From Triticum aestivum (taxonomy: Eukaryota; Streptophyta; Magnoliopsida; Poales; Poaceae), in assembly GCF_018294505.1 (NCBI RefSeq), contig NC_057801.1, positions 199,830,538 to 199,894,537 on the forward strand: a DNA stretch of 64,000 nt. Direction: 5' to 3'. This document shows, in pieces, positions 56,441-64,000 of this stretch; the stretch's first letter is position 1, and each line of letters opens with the position of its first letter. Made by a program: the position numbers and the translations under genes. The notes under the pieces are model-generated. The model saw only the letters and a list, made by a program, of their open reading frames with translations. It did not search any database and was not told the origin of the DNA.

Positions 56441-56486
56441 GGAATCAATGGCAAGGCTGACCGGTGGCAGCCTTGCCATTGATTCC
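56441..56486. repeat. Perfect 19-bp-arm hairpin upstream of element B promoter
   Basis: GGAATCAATGGCAAGGCTG and CAGCCTTGCCATTGATTCC are exact inverse copies around an 8-nt loop. It lies about 77 bp upstream of the TATA box. Counterparts are at 50382-50436 (A) and 57608-57653 (C). Confidence 0.92.
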
Positions 56487-56757
56487 GATTCCCCGCGGGA
56501 ACCGAGGCCGTTGGAGGAAGACGAGGCGCCGAGTCGCTGACGCGGCTGGCCCGCGACTTTTTCGCGCCAAAACAGCTCGCTCCGGCGCCCCCGTGCGCCC
56601 CCAGCGCGCCGGGTTTGGGCTGGGTCCGCCGGCGTTGTTTTCGGCCCAAGCCGGCGAAAATCGGGTTCCTGAGAACGCGACTGGGCCGTTTTTTCGGCGT
56701 CGGCGCGAAAAAATCGTCTGGGGAGGCCTTCCTGGGGCGCGGCTGGAGATGCCGTAA

Positions 56758-57347
56758 GGCGGCCTTGGGGTGATCGACCTCACACTCTTCAGCACCGCCC
56801 TTCGCCTCAAATGGCTCTCGCATGAGCGGTTGTCGCCTTCCAAGCCTTGGTACGGCCTCCCGATCCCGCGCAACCTCTGTGAGACAGCGACCGTGCGGTT
56901 TTCGCTGCGGTGGTCGGCGACGGGCTTCGTGCGCCATTTTGGGTCGACAGTTGGATTGATGGCAAGGCTCCCTTCCTTCTTGCACCGGCCACATTCCTGG
57001 CCTTCTCTCGCAAGCATCGCTCCGTCTCCGAAGCATTGGACGGCAGCAGATGGATCATGGATCTATGTGGAAGGGTCATCGCCGACACCCTACGTGAGTT
57101 TGTCACGCTCTGGACAACTATCCAGCCCGTGCGGCTCACACCTGGCGTTGCTGACTCCTTCTCGTGGCGTCTTTCTATTAGCGGAGAATTTTCTGTCAGT
57201 TTAGCATACCGCCTCATGTTCCTTGGCTCCACTGAACTTCGTCACCTTGGCGCAGTTTGGAAGGCCTGGGCACCAGCAAAATGTCGCTTCTTCGGCTGAT
57301 TGTTTGTGCACGGCAGACAGGCTGCTTGCTAGGCAACGGCCGCCGAA
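56758..57347 (+). pseudogene. LINE ORF2, C-terminal part
   Basis: It continues from 55089 with GGLGVIDLTLFSTALRLKWL, then in shifted frames WVDSWIDGKAPFLLAPATFL, DSFSWRLSISGEFSVSLAYRLMF and VWKAWAPAKCRFFG, then CTADRLLARQRPP. These are in the right order for a plant LINE. Frameshifts occur near 56930 and 57295. It is cut at 57347 by element C. Confidence 0.85.
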
Positions 57348-57607
57348 GAGCATCTCCATCCGCGCCCCCAACACGGCTTTTTCAGGTGATTTTTTCGCGC
57401 CGGCGCCGAAAAAACGGTCTAGTCATATCGCAGGAGCCCGTTTTTTGCCGGCTTGAGCCGAAATCAGCGCCGGCGGACCCAGGCCGAACCCGGTGTGCTG
57501 GGGGGCGCCTGGGAGCGCCGGGGCGAGTGTTTTGGCACGAAAGGGACGCGGACCCGCCGAGTCAGCGAGACGGCCGCTTCGTCGCCCTCATCGCCTCGGT
57601 TCCCGCG

Positions 57608-57653
57608 GGAATCAATGCCAAGGCTGCCGCGCCGGTCAGCCTCCATTGATGCC
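57608..57653. repeat. Hairpin upstream of element C promoter
   Basis: GGAATCAATGCCAAGGCTG pairs with CAGCCTCCATTGATGCC with few mismatches and a bulge. It is the counterpart of the perfect hairpin in B, at a similar distance from the TATA box. Confidence 0.75.
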
Positions 57654-57735
57654 TCACAGGCGGCGCTGACGCGCGTTCCGCCCACTCCCGCCACGTGTCC
57701 TCCCGCATGCCGCCTCCCCGCCGCCCGGCTTCGGC

Positions 57736-57744
57736 TATAAAAGG
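57736..57744 (+). promoter_or_regulatory. TATA box of element C ORF
   Basis: TATAAAAGG, 123 nt upstream of ATG 57859, is followed by a CT-rich leader. Position and context match A and B. Confidence 0.72.
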
Positions 57745-57858
57745 CGCACACTCCCCGTCGGTGAGCGCCACAGCCTCCCCCTCTCCCTCTCGCAAAAGCC
57801 TTCTCCCCGCCGGTGAGCGCCACAGCCTTTCCCCACTCCCCCCGCCGACGAGCAAAGC

Positions 57859-58878
57859 ATGGCCGAGAGGTTCCCAGGCGACGGCGCAGCGGCGAACGGC
57901 TTCGACCGCCGACACCTCCAAGAGCCGGAGATGCGCCTTCTCTACGAGGCCGAGTACCCGCCGCCCCCTGACATGCGCGTGCCGGGGGCGTGGAGACTGA
58001 GCGCCGGCGGCATCCTGGTGCCGCCGGTACCTGAAGGGGCGGCATGGCGTGCGGAGATCGCCCGTATCCGCTCCTCCCTGACGGAGGAGCAGCGGAACCA
58101 GCCGAGGTACGCGCCCGACAGCGAAATGCTGTGGACGATGTACTTCCAGCGCCGCCGCGAGGAGTAGATCGCCTCCGTAAATGGCATCATTCCCTGCGGC
58201 CGCCTCAACGCCGAAGGACGGCGCGAGTGGTGGGGCGTCCCCGGCCGCACCCTCGACGCCGTCCTCGACCACATCGAGACCGGCAACGTGCCGCGGCTGG
58301 AGTACCCGACACGGCCGTCCTTCTCTCGCCGCCACGGCAGTTCCTGGATGCCGCGACGAATGGAGCCGGGGCCGTCCTCGCCGTCGGGCTCTGGCTCGCC
58401 GGCCCTCCACCCCGTCAGGCCCGAGCCGGAGGGGACATCGCTCGGGCATCGCGCGCGCAGCGGCGCCCTCGTCATCAACGAGCCCTCACCGCCTGCGACG
58501 GCACCGGCAAGGCGCTCCCTGCGCCTAGTCCGGCCGAAGCCCGAGCCGGGCTTGCTCCCCGTGAAGCTGGAGCACGTCGACATGGTGGACCCCGACGACG
58601 AGTCCGCCCTCAAATGGGCGAAGGAGGACTACGTCCGTGAGCAGGTGCGCCGTCAGCGCCGGGCGTACCTGGAGCACCAGGCCCGTCGCCGTGCCGAGGA
58701 GGGCGGCGTTATCGTCATCGACAACTACGAGGAGGGCAAAGCCGGGCCGTCAAGCCCCCCACCACGTGTCGATGACCCCAGCCAGGGCTGCAGCAGGGAC
58801 GTCGCAGGCGAGGCGCGTGACGACGACGACGGCGACGGCAACGACTACACCCGCTTCTACAGGCTTCTCGGCATGTAG
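57859..58878 (+). CDS. Element C ORF (MAER family), one amber stop
   Basis: The frame runs 57859-58878 (340 codons with the stop), interrupted only by a TAG at 58165-58167. It is the most complete member. N-terminal 60 residues: MAERFPGDGAAANGFDRRHL and a helical EPEMRLLYEAEYPPP segment with WRLSAGGILVPPVP. Middle: WWGVPGRTLDAVLDHIETGNVPRLEYP. A Ser/Pro linker follows, then a block SLGHRARSGALVINEPSPP, RLVRPKPEPGLLPVKLEH. C-terminal third: a basic helix (ALKWAKEDYVREQVRRQRR) followed by EEGGVIVIDNYEEG and an acidic end DDDDGDGNDYTRFYRLLGM. There are no transposase motifs and no known domain that I recognise. The residue lost at the TAG is unknown. Whether it is expressed cannot be seen. Confidence 0.62.
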
Positions 58879-59136
58879 ACGACGACGACGGCTAGGCTTT
58901 TTAGTTTGTTTTTTAATAAGTGTTCTTGCATGTTTTTACGTTTTTGTACAAATTTTGATGAAGTATGGCCGAGTTCCTGCAAAAATCGCCGAGTTTGCAA
59001 AATTTTGAAATGAACCAGCGGCGACCGTGGGCCTATGACTGGGAGCGAACCGAACCCCAGGGGCCAATCTAGCACCGGTTCGTCCCCAGGCCGCTTTTTT
59101 TTGACACATTGAGGGGCCGAACGGCTGGAGATGCTC

Positions 59137-59332
59137 AAACTCATATTTTTGCCTTCTCTGCCGGCACAATCTTGAAACGGTTGAGCATCTCATGGTTAGC
59201 CGCCCATGGTCCGGCCGGCTTTGGTCGCTCTTGGCGGATAGGTTCCAGACTACTGCATTTTCCCCGGCAAACTGGACTCCTCGTCTATCGGTGAGTGGCT
59301 TGATGGCCTTTCTTCCGATCCGGCCTCCCGCA
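59137..59332 (+). pseudogene. LINE ORF2, zinc-ribbon-like region
   Basis: It reads SYFCLLCRHNLETVEHLMVS and PWSGRLWSLLADRF, the C-x2-C...H block near the LINE C-terminus, then EWLDGLSSDPASR. It ends exactly at the CCGCA duplication of the TRIM-like element. Confidence 0.82.
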
Positions 59333-59821
59333 TGTTGTTGCAGCTGCTCTCTCCCTCCCTCCCAGTACACTCGCTCGAACAGAACAGAGGAAGAAGAAGA
59401 ACTCGAGACGATGAATTTTACTGGCGCACGTACGCCACCGCCGCTCGAACGGCGCCATGCCGTTACAACGCACACACACAGGGGGTCTTATACCCAGGGT
59501 CGACCAGGGCACGCACCCACGACTCTGTCCAAGTCGAGCGCCCGGTCCGCTCCGCTCTGCCCGCGCCCTCCCGACATGCACGCACACGTCCGGGTGTGGC
59601 GAGTCCCACGGCGGACCAACTCAACACACCCCCTAAGCTCGCCAACGGCCTGGCATACACACACATACGCACGGTGTCTACCTACACGGGCACCCCGTGC
59701 ACCACACGCACGCACACACGCACACCTACGTCGCGGTCCCGACGCGCCCAACACGTCCATCTCGCGCCCATACACGCGCTGGACGCGCCCAACGCGTCAC
59801 CGCGGCTTATTCCGGCCAACA
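59333..59821 (-). repeat. 3' LTR of the TRIM-like element (489 bp)
   Basis: It holds a minus-strand TATAAGA at about 59493-59487. It is 244 bp shorter than the other LTR. Confidence 0.82.
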
Positions 59822-60307
59822 CTCACCCCCTAAACCGCGGCCTAGCAGAGTGCCGGCCCGACATCGTCGTCGCCATGGTTGATGCCGCCCGACCCCACTG
59901 TGCCGCCGCAGATGCCGCGCAACGCGGCCACCTCGCCGGCCGCTGTCTCGCACCGCCGCCGATGTAGCTACCGCCGCGCTGCGCCCCGTCGAGCGCCACT
60001 CGCTGCCGCTGCCGAAACCCGCGGCTTCGTGCGCCACCGTGCCGCATCTCCGTGCCTCGCGCCACTGCACCTCCACGACCGTCGCGCCGAGCCGCCGCGG
60101 CCTCTACGCCACCACGCAGGTTCTCCGCCGACCTCCCCCCTGATGCTCGTCGCATGCATGGCATCACGCTGCACCACCACGGACTCGTCGCCCGTCGCAG
60201 TCGCCACGCGCTCTCAGCGCGCCGCAACTTTCATGTCCGTTGCGCGCTCCACGGACGCCGCCACGCGCCACGGCCGCCCCTCAGACCTTGTGGCTCTGAA
60301 TACCGAT
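59822..60307 (-). other. Internal domain of the TRIM-like element
   Basis: It is very GC-rich. A minus-strand open frame of about 134 codons (59823-60227) is Arg/Ala-rich with no known motif and is probably not a gene. Confidence 0.5.
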
Positions 60308-61040
60308 TGTTGTTGCAGCCGCTATCTCTCTCCCTCACAGTGCACTCGCTCGAAGAAACAGAGGAAGAAGAAGAACCGGAGACGATGGATTTTCCTGGCG
60401 CACGTACGCCACCGCCGCTCAAACGGCGTTCTTTTTCCTGAGCACGAACTCAGCCCCAGCCACGCCGTTACAACGCACACACACAGGGGGTCTTATACCC
60501 AGGGTCGACCAGGGCACGCACCCACGACTCTGTCCATGCCGAGCGCCCGGTCTGCTCCGCTCTGCCCGCGCCCTCCCGACATGCACGCACAAACACCAAG
60601 CTCTGGTGACACACGCCGCAGCTTCTCTTCCCGGCGCACTGACGCAGCCGGCCGCAACTACGGCCGATTTCCTCAAGCACGAACTCGAGTCACACATGTT
60701 ACAACGCATACGGGGTTTTTATACCCTGGGGCGCGCCGGGGCACGTACCCCACGCCCCAGTCCACGCCGAGCGCCTGGTCCGGCCCGCTCTGCCCACTCC
60801 CGTGACATGCACGCACACGTGCGGGCGTGGCGAGTCCCATGACGGACCAACTTAATGCACCCCCTAAGCTCACCAACGGCTTGGCATACACACACATACG
60901 CACGGTGTCTACCTACACGGACACCCCGTGCACCACACGCACGCACGCGCCGCGGTCCCGACGCGCCCGACACATCCAGCTCGCGCCCATACACGTGTTG
61001 GGCGCGCCCGACGCGTCGCCGCGGCTTATTCCGGCCAACA
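60308..61040 (-). repeat. 5' LTR of the TRIM-like element (733 bp, internal duplication)
   Basis: It aligns with 59333-59821 at both ends. A central segment of promoter-like sequence (TTATACCC and TTATACCCTGG words at about 60493 and 60719, each with TGTTACAACGCA-type neighbours) is present twice here and once in the other LTR. Confidence 0.8.
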
Positions 61041-61045
61041 CCGCA

Positions 61046-61248
61046 AGCAGGCTAGGTCAGTGGCCCTTCTTGGTATCCGGTTCATCTGGCGGGAGCGCGA
61101 CGAGAGAATCTTAGCATCGGTTTTCCACAATCTTAGCATCGATGAATCTTAGCTTATGTTGTGAGAGCAGGCCATGCTTTTTTTGAAATTGAAATTGAGA
61201 GTAGGCCTTGCTTGGTTTCTTTTCTTTCTTTCTATCTTGGCGGCTGCT
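61046..61248 (+). pseudogene. LINE ORF2, C-terminal end
   Basis: It reads KQARSVALLGIRFIWRERDERI directly after the TRIM-like element. This is the usual late segment of plant LINE ORF2 (Trp-Arg-Glu-Arg word). It then decays with stops near 61150. Confidence 0.7.
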
Positions 61249-62322
61249 ACAAATCAGCCGGTTGATTTGTTACAATTTTAAGCCGCCACGGGAGCCGTCC
61301 AAACAGATCCTCCCAGCCGCAGGATCGGACACCACCAGTCCAGCACACAGCAGTCCATGGAAGCACGACGCATCACCCACGACGCTTCATTGCAACCCGG
61401 TGAGCTTCAACGGCCCTCCACGATGCTTCAATGCAACTCCAACGGCTACCAGCGAGGCTTCATTGCAACTCCGGCAGCCCCCGGCGAGGCTTCATTGCAA
61501 CTCCGGCGGCCCCGACGATATTGCATCACAACATTGGCGGCACGACAATGCTTCATTGCAACTCCGGCGGTCCCGACGATGTTGAATCACAGCACCGACG
61601 GTCCCCGGAGATGCTACGTTGCAGCTCTGGCGGGCTCATGATGCTACATCAAAAACCGGCGAGCCCCCGACTCCATTGCAACGTCCTTCACAGACCGTCG
61701 GCGGCACGCAGCTCGCCCTCCGCCTGCATCACCAGCGACTATTGCAGCATCACCTTCTGCTACAACCCCCGGCGTCAACCTGCTGCACCGCGCCGCCGCA
61801 TGGTGATTTGGCCGTTGTTGCGCAGCTCTTCTCCCCACCATCGATTGCAGCGTGCACAGGGAGAAGCCTGCGACCTCCCGCTCCCCTGCAACTATGTCGA
61901 CTGCCGCGATGAGGGTGGTTTGCAGCATCACCGGCTGCTGCTGCCGCCGGCCAGCCTGCATCGCCGCCCCCTTTGAAGCAACGACTTCGTCTCGCTCGTC
62001 ATCAAACGGCCGCCCCATGCAGCACAGTGGCGCCCCTCCTTCATAGCAGGAGCAGCTCCGCCGACTGGGATGAGAGAGGTCATGGACAGAGGGTGAGGCG
62101 CTTGGGGAGAGGAAGAAAGCTAGCCTGCAGGGGGGAGTGTGGAGAGAGGAGATCGGGCACATCTGAAGGAAGAAGACGACTCTGTTAAGGGAGAAAGATG
62201 AGGTTGCGCGGGGACAAGGAGAAGATAAGGTTGTGGGGGACGTGCGGTTCAGCGGTCCCGCGGGACGCGTGTCACCCGCTCGAGGCGGCTTGGAGACGCG
62301 AGAAATCATCCGGTTTATTTAG
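61249..62322. mobile_element. Probable Mutator-like element
   Basis: The left segment 61251-61287 and the inverse of 62284-62320 agree at 26 of 37 positions, including CCGG, TGATTT and AAGCCGCC blocks. This fits long, diverged TIRs. The interior is GC-rich with a minisatellite and no transposase. No target duplication was found, so the class is tentative. Confidence 0.42.
61374..61690 (+). repeat. Degenerate minisatellite
   Basis: Units built on GCTTCATTGCAACTCCGGCG recur about ten times with spacing of roughly 30-45 bp and drift in sequence. It is read in all frames and is not coding. Confidence 0.75.
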
Positions 62323-62437
62323 AACGTTTTCCTTCTTTCTTTTATTTCCTCTTGTTTCTCCTGAACCTCTGTACAATACGGCTGTCAGGCGCTCCTTAAT
62401 GCAACACGCAGAATCTGTTGTGAAGTTTAAAAAAAAA
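62323..62437 (+). other. Probable LINE 3' end with poly(A)
   Basis: It is T- and C-rich, ending in nine A at 62429-62437. It is assigned to the LINE because the pyrimidine-rich stretch resumes on both sides of the Mutator-like element. Confidence 0.4.
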
Positions 62438-63293
62438 TATGCCCGTACATACCTGTGGTGGACAAATCTATATTCGTCTAATGACAAGTCCTAATGACGG
62501 TTCGTTAATTAACATGTGGTAATTAACAAACCAGCATGTGCCTACACTAATCCTCACACAATGCTCTATGTTCAGCCCTATTCATGCATTTGGACCACGT
62601 ATTATGCTTGAATTTGAATTTAGATTTCAAAACTGTGGGTTTAAATGATGTTTAATTATGTGCAGTTGAAACATGACGGTTTGAATTGTTGTGATGAGAA
62701 ATGGAATTTGCCATGCTGTTTATAACGTGCCTAGAGAGAAATAGAAAACCTTGTATTATAGAAATAGCAAAAGGGCCGTGCGTTGCAACGGAAAAAAAAA
62801 TTATAGTCTCTAAAGACCATGACAACATTTTGCTACATCACCGATAACATTTTGGCAAACATTTTGTTGAATTCCATTGACATTTTTTAATACATGAACT
62901 TTAAGAAAATCATGAATTTTTTTATTTACCATTTTTTTAAAATTACGAATATTTTTTAAATTGGGAATGTTTTTTAAAACACTACAACATTTTTTGAATC
63001 CACAAATTTCATTATTTATTGAAAATTTTACTTTTAAATTCTATTTTTTATATATTTGGAACTTTTTTGAAGTACTAAATTATTTAAATATGAAAAAACG
63101 AAAACAGAAAAAAAAGGAAAAAAAGAAAAAAGGTCACCCACACATGGGCCGGCCCAAACGGACGCACCATGTCTTCTCCCAGCGTGCATTCTATAAGTTA
63201 GATTAAAAAGGTCCTGTCGCGCATAGTTTGTTATAACAGGTTACGATGAAAACATGTTTGCAGGTTGAATCATTTCTCTGTCTTACTTTTCAG
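62438..63293. other. AT-rich DNA without a gene
   Basis: CCGTGCGTTGCAACGG at about 62777 resembles a terminal motif of Triticeae DNA elements, followed by a long T/A-rich stretch. No paired end was identified. Just before 63294 there is a pyrimidine-rich tract ending in CAG, a splice acceptor. Confidence 0.4.
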
Positions 63294-63561
63294 GTGACAC
63301 ATCATCAACCGACTGGGATAAGGCTTGGTCTAGTTTTAAGAAGAAAGGAAGAAGACCCTATTATCAGAGTTCTCACCGCACAAATATGTGACCTGGAACC
63401 CACGGCGCATTGAGTGTCCATTGTCAGAAGAAGTCGATCCAACCAAAAGAGTTGAGAGGTCTAACTTGACGTTGTGAACAAGCCCAATATTTACCTTAGT
63501 AGGGGTGATTATCTTCGTTTCGGCATTGCTAATCTATACATTGGTTGTCCCACCCAAGTAA
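63294..63561 (+). pseudogene. Decayed last exon of a single-pass membrane protein
   Basis: An exon after TTTTCAG (63287-63293) reads DTSSTDWDKAWSSFKKKG, then after a one-base shift near 63352 LLSEFSPHKYVTWNPRRIE, CPLSEEVDPTKRVERSNLTL, a TGA at 63475-63477 and then TSPIFTLVGVIIFVSALLIYTLVVPPK and a stop at 63561. The end is one hydrophobic helix with a short basic tail. This order of segments looks like a conserved plant, probably plastid-targeted, protein, but I cannot name it. The frameshift and TGA argue for a pseudogene or for sequence errors. Upstream exons were not found. Confidence 0.58.
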
Positions 63562-63738
63562 CTGCTGAAGTGACAGATAACAGGTGAGCTCTAGGACAAA
63601 GATTCTACTTGGAAGTCTGTATTGTACATTTAGTTTGTACTATACCAAGTATAATCATGGTTCTGTATTGCTTCAAGCACATTGTAAGAGATCATAATAG
63701 ATCATAATACAGAACTCCTTCCATTTTGGTGATTTTAT

Positions 63739-63931
63739 TCACCTGTACATAAATTGGACCCTCTTTAGTCCTCCATTATAACCAAGAAATATTGGGTCAC
63801 CTAGAATAATAATATGCTGATCACTATCCACGATTGTGCTCCTGATGTGATTTTTTTTCATAGTTCTCACTTCCTTGTTCATCTCACATTTCCACAACCT
63901 TAAGACATGGTCCGACTCATATTTCAACAAC
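63739..63931 (-). CDS. Terminal exon of an unidentified minus-strand gene
   Basis: On the minus strand an exon follows an AG at 63933-63932 and reads LLKYESDHVLRLWKCEMNK, KEVRTMKKNHIRSTIVDSD, QHIIILGDPIFLGYNGGLKR and VQFMYR before a stop at 63739. Amino-acid composition is normal for a real globular protein. It faces the plus-strand exon ending at 63561, so the two would be convergent. No family is recognised. The rest would lie beyond the window or between 63934 and 64000. Confidence 0.4.
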
Positions 63932-64000
63932 CTACGGAGAAATACAGTTGATCTGGTTCAGGCAGCATGGTTCAGACCCCATGGTTCACCACGGGCAAAA

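Larger units (their letters stand above)
55093..56754 (-). mobile_element. Element B: ORF-bearing short Harbinger-like element
   Basis: TAA duplications lie at 55090-55092 and 56755-56757. The left end GGGCATCTCCAGCC matches the inverse of the right end CGGCATCTCCAGCC except for the first base. The 1,662-bp element carries a MAER-family ORF on the minus strand with TATA box and hairpin. It interrupts the LINE exactly between ICRPK and GGLGV. Confidence 0.85.
57348..59136 (+). mobile_element. Element C: ORF-bearing short Harbinger-like element
   Basis: The left end GAGCATCTCCATCCG and the inverse of the right end (GAGCATCTCCAGCCG) match except for one base. The flanks GAA and AAA are an imperfect 3-bp duplication. 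The 1,789-bp element carries the best-preserved MAER ORF, on the plus strand, with TATA box and hairpin. The LINE continues at 59140 with SYFCLLCRHNLETVEHL. Confidence 0.82.
59333..61040 (-). mobile_element. TRIM-like non-autonomous LTR element, antisense in the LINE
   Basis: Direct repeats 59333-59821 and 60308-61040 both start TGTTG and end CAACA. They are flanked by exact CCGCA duplications at 59328-59332 and 61041-61045. On the minus strand a primer-binding-like GGTATTCAGAGCCA lies at 60304-60291 and a purine tract AGGGGGTGAG at 59831-59822, so the element faces left. The internal domain is only 486 bp and has no gag or pol motif. The LINE reads DPASR|KQARSV across it. Confidence 0.85.
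51880..62437 (+). mobile_element. 5'-truncated LINE split by seven insertions
   Basis: Pieces of one plant L1-like LINE ORF2 read through in order once the insertions are skipped: 51880-51963, 53394-53550, 54774-55092, 56758-57347, 59137-59332, 61046-61248 and 62323-62437. At several junctions the protein continues directly from one side of an insertion to the other (for example ICRPK to GGLGVIDL across element B, and DPASR to KQARSVALL across the TRIM-like element). The pieces total about 1.6 kb and start within the reverse transcriptase, as expected for a 5'-truncated LINE. A 9-A run at 62429-62437 may be the poly(A) end. The 5' boundary is approximate. Confidence 0.82.

Noticed and set aside
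55807..58449. Long antisense frames over elements B and C
   Set aside because: They are shadows of the GC-rich MAER ORFs and cross element borders into LINE sequence.
59823..60805. Coding genes in the TRIM-like element
   Set aside because: Several overlapping frames are Arg/Ala- or Thr/Pro-rich and run across LTR borders; none has a gag or pol motif.
61208..62309. Proteins in the minisatellite region
   Set aside because: The frames translate the same repeat in all phases, so they follow from the tandem repeat.
1..64000. tRNA, rRNA or CRISPR arrays
   Set aside because: No tRNA-like cloverleaf with intact boxes, no rRNA sequence, and no regular repeat-spacer array was seen; GGTATCAGAG words are retrotransposon primer sites.

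Overview
The window is a transposon-dominated stretch of a Triticeae-type grass nuclear genome (wheat, Aegilops or barley group). This is inferred from a BARE/Angela/WIS-like Copia LTR, Sirevirus-type Copia elements, and Stowaway (TA target site) and Tourist (TTA/TAA target site) MITEs. Nothing prokaryotic is present. Intact host coding DNA is limited to a split gene on the minus strand near 3.9-6.2 kb and gene-like exons at 63.3-63.9 kb.

Layout. 1-910: 3' end of a plus-strand Copia element. 911-3540: MITEs and unassigned DNA. 3861-6165: a minus-strand gene resembling the cereal DUF6598 family, with a Stowaway MITE in an intron. 6725-48576: one 41.9-kb nest of four LTR retrotransposons, each with flanking duplications: Copia-1 (plus; CGCCT/CGTCT) > Copia-2 (minus, 9282-46335; TCCAC) > Sirevirus X (minus, 13131-41669; ATTCC) > Sirevirus Y (minus, 19501-34159; GAGAG). 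X and Y carry gag, pol and a third ORF of about 1,225 codons. 48895-50685: an ORF-bearing Harbinger-like element (A). About 51880-62437: a 5'-truncated LINE of only about 1.6 kb, split by seven insertions: a Tourist MITE, four short TIR elements with 3-bp duplications (D, E, B, C), a TRIM-like LTR element in antisense, and a probable Mutator-like element. 62438-64000: AT-rich DNA, a decayed exon of a single-pass membrane protein, and a minus-strand terminal exon.

Candidate undescribed systems. (1) Elements A, B and C are short Harbinger-like elements with no transposase. Each has the same cassette: a long hairpin, a TATA box about 80-90 bp on, and about 110-120 bp later a homologous ORF of about 340 codons. 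(2) The third ORF of Sireviruses X and Y has its own TATA box and gene-like leader, with no signal peptide or membrane segment. (3) X and Y share a hairpin starting exactly 13 nt after the gag stop, with pol in another frame. (4) A small vocabulary of words (GAGGAATTT and relatives) is spread through X and Y and is read in different frames within one ORF, so it looks like a nucleotide-level signal.

All calls are from reading the sequence by eye. Family names beyond superfamily are tentative. The two N runs (7181-7574, 53920-54564) hide part of a tandem repeat and part of element E.
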